DNA from: an uncultured Chitinophagaceae bacterium
Lineage (GTDB): Bacteria; Bacteroidota; Bacteroidia; Chitinophagales; Chitinophagaceae
DNA: 64,000 nucleotides
Assembly: GCA_903895845.1 (NCBI GenBank)
Contig: CAITVK010000053.1
Span: forward strand, 62,001 to 126,000
Direction: 5' to 3'
Every line of letters starts with the position of its first letter. Position 1 is the first letter of the stretch. A model generated the notes under the pieces. The model saw only the letters and a list, made by a program, of their open reading frames with translations, was not told the origin of the DNA and ran no database searches. Position numbers and translations under genes: made by a program. Shown piece after piece: positions 1 to 10,803 of the stretch.

Positions 1-60
1 GTTTCGGCTGAACAACCTCATCAAGCCTTTCAAGTAATTTTTCAATCAATATTGCTTATA

Positions 61-100
61 AACAAAGTGCAGCTAATTCTATTATTAGCTGCACTTTGTT
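61..100. terminator. Strong hairpin, likely bidirectional terminator
   Basis: A perfect 17-bp stem (61-77 with 84-100) and a 6-nt loop lie directly downstream of the reverse-strand hydrolase that ends at 119. Bases 2-37 can be read on the + strand as FRLNNLIKPFK followed by a stop, possibly the 3' end of a gene entering from the left, in which case the hairpin would serve two convergent genes. That partial gene is too short to call. Confidence 0.75.
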
Positions 101-118
101 ATTGCATCTATCCCTTTA

Positions 119-997
119 TTACATCCTTGCCTTCAAGAAAGCAATTGCTTTGGTATGGGCATCCTCTGTTGCTTGTTTGTTGTACACAGGATTACTTGGG
201 TTGGCAAAACCATGATTGGCATCATAACGATATACAGACAACGTTCTTCCTGCTTCCTTCATATCTTTCTCAAACTGGTCTACTACCTTTGGTGAAATAT
301 AAGCATCGAGGTTACCAAAGAACCCAATTACATCGCAGTTGATGGTTTTCAAACGAGATATATCAGTCTCTGGTCTGCCATAATACATTACACAACCTGC
401 TGCTTGCTTTCCTGCCAGGATGGTGGACTGCAAACTCCATCCTCCTCCAAAGCACCATCCAACGGTGTATATTTTTGCTTTGTCGCCAGCATATACAATA
501 GCGCCCTTTATAATGTTTTCCAAACGCTCGCTCTTGGCACTCTTCATGTATGCCATGGCACTATCGGCCGTAGTGGCTACCTTGCCGTCGTACATGTCTA
601 CTGCAATCACGTTTATGTCGCCCAGTTCAGTCGCAAATGTCTCTGCTTCGCGCTTGATGTTGTCATTCAGTCCCCACCATTCTTGTATTACAATCAGCCA
701 TTTATTTGTTTTCTTTTTAGATTTAATTAAATAGGCCTGTGCCTCAGTCCCATCGGGTGCAGGATACTTAATCATGCTTCCGGTTGCATTTGTGAGCTTA
801 TAATAAGCCGGAAAATGATGCGCTTTGGCAAAGCCGGGTAAGTTGGCATCCAGCTCTATCTGATCCTTTATTGCATGGTTATAACAGGCTATGTAACCTT
901 CGGGAGCCAGAAATGCGGGTGCCTTAGGTTTAAAGGTGTAACTGAGTAATGCGGCAGACGCAATAGCTGCAAACAGAAATAGTAAAGCTTTTTTCAT
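119..997 (-). CDS. Secreted dienelactone hydrolase family protein
   Basis: A 292-residue alpha/beta-hydrolase. The N-terminus (about 1-22) is a lysine pair followed by a hydrophobic stretch, an export signal, so the enzyme is probably periplasmic or membrane-attached. The body matches the dienelactone hydrolase family: an early IQEWWGLND segment, the nucleophile elbow GWCFGGGW with cysteine instead of serine as is normal in this family, and a late NHGFANP segment carrying the catalytic histidine. Family members hydrolyse lactones or esters; the substrate cannot be told from sequence. It is a single gene, divergent from pyrG, with its own hairpin downstream. Confidence 0.88.
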   Translation of the reverse strand: MKKALLFLFAAIASAALLSYTFKPKAPAFLAPEGYIACYNHAIKDQIELDANLPGFAKAHHFPAYYKLTNATGSMIKYPAPDGTEAQAYLIKSKKKTNKWLIVIQEWWGLNDNIKREAETFATELGDINVIAVDMYDGKVATTADSAMAYMKSAKSERLENIIKGAIVYAGDKAKIYTVGWCFGGGWSLQSTILAGKQAAGCVMYYGRPETDISRLKTINCDVIGFFGNLDAYISPKVVDQFEKDMKEAGRTLSVYRYDANHGFANPSNPVYNKQATEDAHTKAIAFLKARM

Positions 998-1094
998 TGT
1001 TATTTATTTTATTTTGAGTATTATTTTTATTAACATTGTCACCCCTGCTATGTTCAAAATTTACATCCCATTTTTATAAACAGTTTTTTTGCAT

Positions 1095-1102
1095 TAGGTT
1101 TG
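1095..1102 (+). promoter_or_regulatory. Candidate -7 element upstream of pyrG
   Basis: TAGGTTTG matches the Bacteroidota TAnnTTTG -7 consensus. It would give pyrG a long leader of about 160 nt, and I see no well-placed -33 TTG, so this is weak. Confidence 0.3.
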
Positions 1103-1263
1103 CACGACTTCAATAGGTGTATTTCCCATCAATTTATTTTAGTCAGGTAGTTCTCAATCGTTCTAGTTACGAAACAGGTAAGGCATAATCTGTTGAGCCG
1201 TTTCCATGGTTAGTCGGTTTGTTACAGGCATTAATTGAAAGATATTTTAATATACAATCATAA

Positions 1264-2916
<1,653 letters not shown>

Positions 2917-2933
2917 ATATAAGCAATTGATGT

Positions 2934-2970
2934 AAAAGCTGGTTGACTATTTTGTTAACCAGCTTTTTTA
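2934..2970 (+). terminator. Rho-independent terminator of pyrG
   Basis: An 11-bp stem (2937-2947 with 2954-2964, one G-T pair), loop TATTTT, followed by a run of six T. It lies 20 bp after the pyrG stop and just before the convergent gene at 2996. Confidence 0.85.
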
Positions 2971-2995
2971 TATGTTACTAGAACCAATTTTCCCT

Positions 2996-4009
2996 TTACA
3001 ACATTCCATTATTTTTGTACCAGTCAATTGTATGCTGCATGCCACTCTTTAAGTCATATTGAGGTTTTTTGCCAAGTACATTCCAGACTTCATCGGCATC
3101 GCAACTCCAGTTAGCACTACTAATTTCATTTATTTTCTCCCGTGTCAACAACGGCATTTTCTTTGGAGCGAATATTTGATAGGCCAATTCTACAATCCGG
3201 GCAATCCCTAAAACTGGCGTTACTGGAATAAACAGTTTGAAAGTTTTTTTCTTGAGAATATCTTTTACTATAGTACCCAACTCCTTTTTATCATAATTCT
3301 TTGTATCACTGATAATGTATTGTCCACCAACTCTACCTTTTTGAAGGAGTCCAACAATAGCAGTAGACAAATCCCTCACATGAACCATCGACAATAGCTG
3401 ACGATAAAGGCCGAGGTAGGGTTCTATTCCTTTGTTGATGAGTTTTACAAATTCTATAAAATCCTTGTCTCTAGGACCATAAACGGCAGTAGGATAAACA
3501 ATGATAAATGGCAATGGGGACTGGTTTAAGAAATAAGTTGAAACTGCCTTTTTACTTTCTCCATAATGGCTGATTGGATTCATCTGCTGCTGTACATGAA
3601 TTGGTTCCATAGACTTTTGATCCCCTGGTCCAAATGCTGCCATTGAACTTACCAAAAGAAACTTCTCGGGGATATTTTGCGACTCAACCAAAGCATTAGC
3701 AAGTCGTTGAGGAAGCAAGTTGTTTACTTCATTAAATTCGTCCACATTGTTTGCCCTTGTGATGCCAGCATTATGAATTACATAATCAAAATGACCATAT
3801 TGTTGTTTCAGCGAATTTAGTTGCTCGATGAGTGTGCTAGAGTCGTTATAATCTAGTTGAACAATAGTAACATGGCTATGCTCAGGTAAAATAACCTTAC
3901 TGCTTTTCCTGACAGCTGCAAAAACATTGTATTCCTGAAGCATAGCTTCTTCAATCAGATGACTACCTATAAAGCCACTTGCACCAGTAATCAGCAGATT
4001 AGGTTTCAT
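2996..4009 (-). CDS. NAD(P)-dependent epimerase/dehydratase, probable ceramide-pathway reductase
   Basis: An extended short-chain dehydrogenase of 337 residues with the Rossmann glycine motif ITGASGFIGSHL at the start and the catalytic YxxxK in HYGESKKAV, preceded by LLVSSMAAFG. It is third in an operon with serine palmitoyltransferase and a GNAT-type protein. In bacteria with characterised ceramide synthesis (Caulobacter), an epimerase-like CerR reduces the 3-keto group of the acylated sphingoid base. The neighbourhood makes that the best proposal here, but the fold alone would also fit nucleotide-sugar or other substrates. The step from family to reaction is inference. Confidence 0.75.
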   Translation of the reverse strand: MKPNLLITGASGFIGSHLIEEAMLQEYNVFAAVRKSSKVILPEHSHVTIVQLDYNDSSTLIEQLNSLKQQYGHFDYVIHNAGITRANNVDEFNEVNNLLPQRLANALVESQNIPEKFLLVSSMAAFGPGDQKSMEPIHVQQQMNPISHYGESKKAVSTYFLNQSPLPFIIVYPTAVYGPRDKDFIEFVKLINKGIEPYLGLYRQLLSMVHVRDLSTAIVGLLQKGRVGGQYIISDTKNYDKKELGTIVKDILKKKTFKLFIPVTPVLGIARIVELAYQIFAPKKMPLLTREKINEISSANWSCDADEVWNVLGKKPQYDLKSGMQHTIDWYKNNGML

Positions 4010-4106
4010 TCGCTATTTGTGCTTGCGTTTGATTAAAAAAATAATGGTTAGTAATCCTGGGCAAATAAAACGCACCCACAATTACTAACCATCTTTAACT
4101 ATTATC

Positions 4107-5228
4107 TTAAAACTTCTTAATAAAACATCTACGACGTTTGTGTTGAACGGCTGTGAAATCATCCCACATAGACTGAACCTTTGTGTTGTCTTCCAACTCA
4201 TGATTAGATTCAACAATCTCAACTCCATGTTTTACATAAGACTCATAGGTCTCCTTCATCAACATAGCATTTACTCCTTTTCCTTGCAAGTCTTTCCGGA
4301 TAGCCACCATCAACAGATCTGCCATGTTATTCTTCTTCATGGCTTTTAGGATTGGGATAAACCCAAAAGGAAGAAGCTTGCCCTTATTTTTCTGCAAAGC
4401 CTTAGACAAAGAAGGCATTGTAATACCAAACGCAGCAAGTTTACCTTCACTATCAACGATGATAGTAACGAACTCCACTTTCATAAAAGAAAAATACATC
4501 TTGGTATAATAATCCATCTGACGCTGAGTCAAAGGCGTTACACCATATAAGTGTGAATATGCATCATTAATCAATTCGAATATGGCTGTACCATAAGGGA
4601 GAATTTCTTTAGGCTTTTTTGCTTTTATGACCTTAAGCTTCAACCTGCGCTCAACAATCGAAGCTATACGGATGAATTTTTCTGGAACTTGCTTCTCGAT
4701 AGTTATTTTATATTCTACCCAATCCGTATCTTTTTTGAAGCCTAGCTTTTCAAAGTGCCTTTGATAATAAGGATAGTTATAGATAGAAGCAAGCGTGCCT
4801 AGCTGATCAAATCCTTCAATCAGGGTTCCTTCATGATCCAAATCAGTAAATCCTAGTGGCCCATGTATAGCCTCAAGTCCTTTTTCCTTAGCCCAGTTTT
4901 GTACTTGTTCTAACAACAAGCGACTTATATCTTCATCATCTTCAAAATCTATCCAACCGAAACGGATATATTTATTTTTCCACTTGTCAATGTAGGCATT
5001 ATTTATTATCCCAGCCACCCGTCCTACAACTCTGTTGCCCTTGTAGGCAAGCCAGTAACGAGCTTCGCAGTAGTCAAATGCAGGGTTCTTTTTCTTATCT
5101 AAAGTAGCAGCCTCATCAAAACTTAAAGGGGGAACGAAATACGGATGGTTTTTATACAAAGTGTCCGTAAAATGAATAAAAGCTTTCATGTCGGCCTTTG
5201 TTGTGACCTCTTTAATTTGAATACTCAT
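4107..5228 (-). CDS. GNAT-superfamily acyltransferase, probable bacterial ceramide synthase
   Basis: A 373-residue protein of the long GNAT-like family found beside serine palmitoyltransferase. The N-terminal half (YKNHPYFVPPL, then RYWLAYKGNRVVGRVAGIIN) is an acetyltransferase-like beta core, with a conserved GPLGFTDLDHEGTLIEGFD segment in the middle. The C-terminal part (LLMVAIRKDLQGKGVNAMLM) holds the acyl-CoA pyrophosphate loop (QGKG). The family includes bCerS, which N-acylates the sphingoid base. It lies 29 bp after the spt gene and 97 bp before the reductase gene, same strand. The operon role is inferred; no activity can be read from sequence. Confidence 0.72.
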   Translation of the reverse strand: MSIQIKEVTTKADMKAFIHFTDTLYKNHPYFVPPLSFDEAATLDKKKNPAFDYCEARYWLAYKGNRVVGRVAGIINNAYIDKWKNKYIRFGWIDFEDDEDISRLLLEQVQNWAKEKGLEAIHGPLGFTDLDHEGTLIEGFDQLGTLASIYNYPYYQRHFEKLGFKKDTDWVEYKITIEKQVPEKFIRIASIVERRLKLKVIKAKKPKEILPYGTAIFELINDAYSHLYGVTPLTQRQMDYYTKMYFSFMKVEFVTIIVDSEGKLAAFGITMPSLSKALQKNKGKLLPFGFIPILKAMKKNNMADLLMVAIRKDLQGKGVNAMLMKETYESYVKHGVEIVESNHELEDNTKVQSMWDDFTAVQHKRRRCFIKKF

Positions 5229-5257
5229 AAATGTTTTTTTGTTGTTATTGTTGTTTA

Positions 5258-6553
<1,296 letters not shown>

Positions 6554-6728
6554 TCATGTATTCTTTGTCGGTTTTTTCTATAGCTATTTTTGGGCGAGAC
6601 AATTTATGTTGCCTTAAAAAACTGATAGGTGTCTTGCAATGACTCGATTTGGGATAGTTTAAGAAGAGGTGTATCTAGTCATAATCTGTTCAAACACAAC
6701 AGTACTCTGCCATTGGACTGTCATGAAT

Positions 6729-6938
6729 CAGGTAAATGGAAGAAAGATTCACGTGGGGCGGCACTTTTCGCACTTGAGTGAGACACTGCCGCACGTGAAT
6801 AAATCATTTTCTCACGTGGGTGAACGCCCGACCCACGTGAGTTAGTCGCTCACCCACGTGCAAGAATCGCTCACTCACCTGCGTGACCGCCTGCCTCACC
6901 TGCGGGAGACTCCGACTCAGGTGCGGAAATTGGGCTCA
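6729..6938. repeat. 21-bp phased palindrome array A (CACGTG type)
   Basis: CACNTG-type hexamers begin at 6750, 6771, 6792, 6813, 6834, 6855, 6876, 6897 and 6918, every step exactly 21 bp; a degenerate CAGGTA at 6729 is also in phase. Five are perfect CACGTG, the others CACTTG, CACCTG (twice) and CAGGTG. Many are flanked by CTCAC on the left and GTGAG-like bases on the right, so each unit is a larger imperfect palindrome. The stretch is clearly GC-richer than its surroundings. Between units the sequence varies, stops occur in the frames checked, and no gene is evident. It sits between the 3' end of the GH28 gene and the 5' end of spt. Bases 6545-6728 show nothing recognisable. Confidence 0.93.
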
Positions 6939-7032
6939 AACCACAGAAAAGACTCCGCTAAATAGGGGGGCTTATTATTTTACGAGGAAGTTCAGTCCAT
7001 ACGTTTTAAAGTATTTAGACGCATAACTAAGG

Positions 7033-8535
7033 TTATTCATTGATGTGGATTCCCTTGCAGCCATTGGTTTTGAAGGGATTTGCCTCCCCCGAATTGATTT
7101 TTACACCCTTTAGAAAAATGTCTTCCGACTCCTTGCACTCAAAGCCACTGCCAGAAGAGATAGATATTTTTTCGAAATAAAGGTGATTAATCTTTTTCTC
7201 TGGAAGTCCGGACAAAACAAATGCTTTACTTGCCCCATCACAGGTAATGTTTTTGCAAAAGAAGTTGGTAAACTCAGGCACTTTATCAGATTCTGTGGGC
7301 ATAGCAGCACTTTTGTCCTTACCCGATTCCAGATTTAAATAATCAGTTGTAAAAGAAAATGCCTCACCAGCAATATCTTTCATTTTTACATCTTGGATAT
7401 AGATGTTGTGTACCAAACCACCCACTCCCGAATTACTTTTCACCCTCACCCCAATGTCACTTCCATTGAACAAGCAGTTTGTTACAAAAATATTGTTCAT
7501 TCCACCATCCGTATTGCTTCCAATCACAAAACCACCATGCGCACGAAGTACTGTACACTCGGCAATCACTATGTTTTCTAGGTTTGCCGAAGTAGGGGTC
7601 TCCGTTTTTCCACTAGATTTCATACAGATACCATCATCGCCAACACTCACGGTACTCTGGTAAATCACCACATTTTTACAGGCACTAATGTCTATTCCGT
7701 CGCCATTTTGTGCATTCCAGTCATTGTAAACATTTATTTTATTCAGCGTAAGATCAGTACAATTATTAGGATAAAAAACAAACTTAGGAGAGTTTTTAAA
7801 AGTAACACCCTCCAGCAATATGTTTTTGCACCTGATAAAATAGACCATATATGGCCTGAGAAAATCGCGGGCAGGAATAAAATCCGCTGCTGTAAGATCC
7901 GATTTGTTTTTTAGTGTTTTCAGGTATGAATCCCCTTGAGAAGCTTCGAAGCTAGGCCACCATATTTTTCCATCATTGGCAACAACACCACCGCTCGCTT
8001 TCAGTGCTTCCCATTGGTTTTTATCAACCTTACTCTTTTTTACTTCCCTCCAACTATCACCGCCCCCATCAAAAACACCCTCACCGGTAATTGCAAAGTT
8101 CTTGGCTTCATACGCATAGATAGGCGACTGAGTAACAAATTTATTGCCTTTGTCGCCGGGGCGTATCATCGGGTATTGTGAGTGGTCTTTGGTAAAAAAT
8201 ATTTCAGCCCCCTTTGCAGCATACAAGTTAACGTCACTTTTCATTTCAATTGGCCCCGTCAACCAGATTCCTTGCGGAATTACCACGGTTCCACCGCCCG
8301 CAGCCGAGCAGGCCTCAATTGCACTATTGATAGCTTTTGTATTTAAGAAATTATTTTTTGCCTTTGCCCCAAAATCTACAATCGATAACTTCTTATCAGG
8401 AAAAGTAGTAGCCGTTATTGGCTCCATCTTAAATGGTGCATTGGCAACGTAATAAGGAATGCCCCTGTTCTGTGAAAACAAATGGCTAGACGCTAACAAA
8501 GAGAGAGCAACAAAAAGAAATACACTATTTTTCAT
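7033..8535 (-). CDS. Secreted glycoside hydrolase family 28 (polygalacturonase-like)
   Basis: A 500-residue parallel beta-helix enzyme with an N-terminal signal peptide (about 1-21). It keeps the GH28 signature motifs in order: NGDGID (NTD motif), GDDGICMKS with the catalytic aspartate pair, AHGGFVIGS (the GHG-type motif) and RVKSN (RIK-type motif). The N-terminal DFGAKAKNNFLNTKAINSAI segment is the usual pectate-lyase-superfamily entry. It should hydrolyse galacturonan or a related pectic linkage in the periplasm or outside the cell. The divergent neighbour at 8805 and the PIG-L and symporter genes suggest a small sugar-use locus, though no SusC/SusD pair is visible. Confidence 0.93.
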   Translation of the reverse strand: MKNSVFLFVALSLLASSHLFSQNRGIPYYVANAPFKMEPITATTFPDKKLSIVDFGAKAKNNFLNTKAINSAIEACSAAGGGTVVIPQGIWLTGPIEMKSDVNLYAAKGAEIFFTKDHSQYPMIRPGDKGNKFVTQSPIYAYEAKNFAITGEGVFDGGGDSWREVKKSKVDKNQWEALKASGGVVANDGKIWWPSFEASQGDSYLKTLKNKSDLTAADFIPARDFLRPYMVYFIRCKNILLEGVTFKNSPKFVFYPNNCTDLTLNKINVYNDWNAQNGDGIDISACKNVVIYQSTVSVGDDGICMKSSGKTETPTSANLENIVIAECTVLRAHGGFVIGSNTDGGMNNIFVTNCLFNGSDIGVRVKSNSGVGGLVHNIYIQDVKMKDIAGEAFSFTTDYLNLESGKDKSAAMPTESDKVPEFTNFFCKNITCDGASKAFVLSGLPEKKINHLYFEKISISSGSGFECKESEDIFLKGVKINSGEANPFKTNGCKGIHINE

Positions 8536-8555
8536 GTTTATTATTTAAATGACAC

Positions 8556-8563
8556 CAAAAATA
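8556..8563 (-). promoter_or_regulatory. Candidate -7 element for the GH28 gene
   Basis: Reverse-strand TATTTTTG fits TAnnTTTG and lies 20 bp upstream of the start codon. No convincing -33 TTTG at the usual distance. Confidence 0.35.
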
Positions 8564-8804
8564 GGGTACAACATAATTGAAGGTTAAAAACACTACGCAA
8601 ACGATTGAATAGTTCACCTGCAAAATTTTCTGGTCTTTTCCTTTTTATGGAGCTCTTCTCCCGATTAGTTTTTGGAGTAAGAACATGAAAAATAAAGGGA
8701 TTCGGGGGCAGCATCTACTAATTGCTTCATTGGGCAAAGGTTTTTGCACAACAGACTAATTATATGAAACTGATGAGCTTTACTTTTACAGATATTTAAA
8801 AAAG

Positions 8805-10505
8805 ATGAGACTACATAGATTGTTTATTGCCACTACAGCTTGCTTATTAATGGGAAATATTTATTCCCAGAATACTAAAACAAGTATTGCGGAATCTACT
8901 TCCGAGTATTTACGTTCCCCAGAGAATCAGGTATTTCAGTTTATGCAGAGCGGAACCTGCACTGCTTGGGCAGACAGTTCCAAAACAAATGCAACTCTAT
9001 ATCTATGGGTGCCAGAAACTTGTAAGCAACTACGTGGACTTTTAATTATGGGAACCAATGTTCCCGAACACATGCTTGTAGGACATCCTGCCATAAGAAA
9101 AGTTTGTGAGGCCAACAATTTGGGCATTATCTGGAGCACGCCTAGTTTTATGAACTACAGAAAGAGTGTCACTAAAGACAACAAGCAGTTGAATATGGCG
9201 CTTGAATATAAAACTGAAGTCAACTTTTTGCAACAGATGTTAAACGGACTAGCCGAAACTTCTGGCTATCCCGAAGTTGCTACTGTTCCTTGGTTGCCAA
9301 TGGGAGAATCTGGACATTTAATAATGGTTGATGCACTGATGGAGTATAGCCCCGAACGTTGTATTGCCGGAATCTTTATTAAAAACAATCACTTACCGCC
9401 TCACAACAGGCAAGTACCCACACTGACCGCTTTTGGAACATCGCAAGAATGGGGGCAAGACAAAGTAGACATGCGAAAAAGGTGGAATGACGTAACGGAT
9501 GCGTATGAAAGCGTACGAAATCAACGTAGACTCAACCCGCAATGGCCTTTTAGTTATGTAATTGATGGAACAAGTGGGCATTTTGATTGCTCGGAAAGGT
9601 TGGTAAACTACTTTGCTCACTATATAGACGCAGTTTCAAAGGCGCGCCTTTCCGATGATGGTACAGCAAAGCTGAAAGTAATCGATTTAGAAAGAGGTTA
9701 CTCTGCCGAAATGCCTGTTCCCGGGTATGAAAACAAATTAGTGAAGCCTTATAAATCATCAGATACTAGCAACATACCTGCTCCATGGTTTTTAGACAAG
9801 GCATTGGCGATTGAGTCACAATCTATCGCAAATATTAACTGGAGAGCAGCTACCCAACTACCTGGATTTCTTACTGATAGTGGCAAGATTGCACCTTTTA
9901 TTTTTAATGGAATTTCCAAATATACACCATCTGACATGGGCGAAGATGGTATTACCTTCAGCGTAAAGGGCGTAATGCTGGATAAATTACCTGAGAACTT
10001 TGTTGGTGCAGGCGAAAAGTTACCTAAAGTAGACGCTGAACCAAAACTAGAGTGGGTTTGCGGACAATTCAAACCACTAGGTAACAACAGATTCAGAATA
10101 GCATTAAACCGTACATGGCCCAATACCGCAAACTATTTAGGTGTGAGGCAAATTGGCTCAGATACCATACGGGCTATATTTCAACCGTGTGGCCTAACAC
10201 TTCCAAAGAACAATACTGGTTTAACACAAAAGATTACATTTGATAAAATACCCGATGTAAATGTTGAAACTAAATCAATATCCCTTTCCGCCAAATCGGA
10301 TGCAGGCTTACCTGTCGAATTTTACGTAGTTGCGGGTCCAGCAATTATTAAGGATGGAAAAATTATATTTACAAAGATTCCTCCCAAAACCAAGTTCCCT
10401 GTAGCCGTCACTATAGCCGCATGGCAATGGGGAAGGAACAAAGAGCCTAAGGTTAGGATGGCAGAGATAGTCAAACAAACATTTTTTATCAACAAAGAAC
10501 AATAG
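8805..10505 (+). CDS. Secreted alpha/beta-hydrolase-like protein of unknown substrate
   Basis: A 566-residue protein with a signal peptide (about 1-21). The middle region resembles an alpha/beta-hydrolase: a nucleophile-elbow-like PMGESGHL, a following IAGIFIKNN strand and a late GTSGHFDCSERLVNYF that could bring the histidine. The C-terminal 250 residues look beta-rich with repeated PEN and PKVDAEPKLEW segments, perhaps a carbohydrate-recognition or immunoglobulin-like part. No exact family recognised. Head-to-head position with a GH28 gene suggests an esterase acting on pectic or acetylated sugars; this is inference. Confidence 0.6.
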   Translation: MRLHRLFIATTACLLMGNIYSQNTKTSIAESTSEYLRSPENQVFQFMQSGTCTAWADSSKTNATLYLWVPETCKQLRGLLIMGTNVPEHMLVGHPAIRKVCEANNLGIIWSTPSFMNYRKSVTKDNKQLNMALEYKTEVNFLQQMLNGLAETSGYPEVATVPWLPMGESGHLIMVDALMEYSPERCIAGIFIKNNHLPPHNRQVPTLTAFGTSQEWGQDKVDMRKRWNDVTDAYESVRNQRRLNPQWPFSYVIDGTSGHFDCSERLVNYFAHYIDAVSKARLSDDGTAKLKVIDLERGYSAEMPVPGYENKLVKPYKSSDTSNIPAPWFLDKALAIESQSIANINWRAATQLPGFLTDSGKIAPFIFNGISKYTPSDMGEDGITFSVKGVMLDKLPENFVGAGEKLPKVDAEPKLEWVCGQFKPLGNNRFRIALNRTWPNTANYLGVRQIGSDTIRAIFQPCGLTLPKNNTGLTQKITFDKIPDVNVETKSISLSAKSDAGLPVEFYVVAGPAIIKDGKIIFTKIPPKTKFPVAVTIAAWQWGRNKEPKVRMAEIVKQTFFINKEQ

Positions 10506-10803
10506 ATAATTATAGGTGTCTAATTATCAGTATTCCCTCAGTTAAAATAGTAGAATTACAGACTCCTTGTAAAGACATATTTACTATCTACTATTTTTCG
10601 ATAATTAACTCAAACAGCTTCTAATTAGATCTATCCCCTTGCATATATCACAGAACTTTTCTGATAGCCTAGTAATGTTCTGTTTGATGTTGTTTTCAAT
10701 TTCATTTTGTGAGAAACCCCTACTTGTTTCTTAATATTGCAGCGTTATTAATTACAATCGATTCTTAATAGCCAACACTATTTTTTAACTACTAGTCTAT
10801 TTT

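Noticed and set aside
52-342. Forward ORF of 96 residues
   Set aside because: Runs across a terminator hairpin and antisense to the dienelactone hydrolase.
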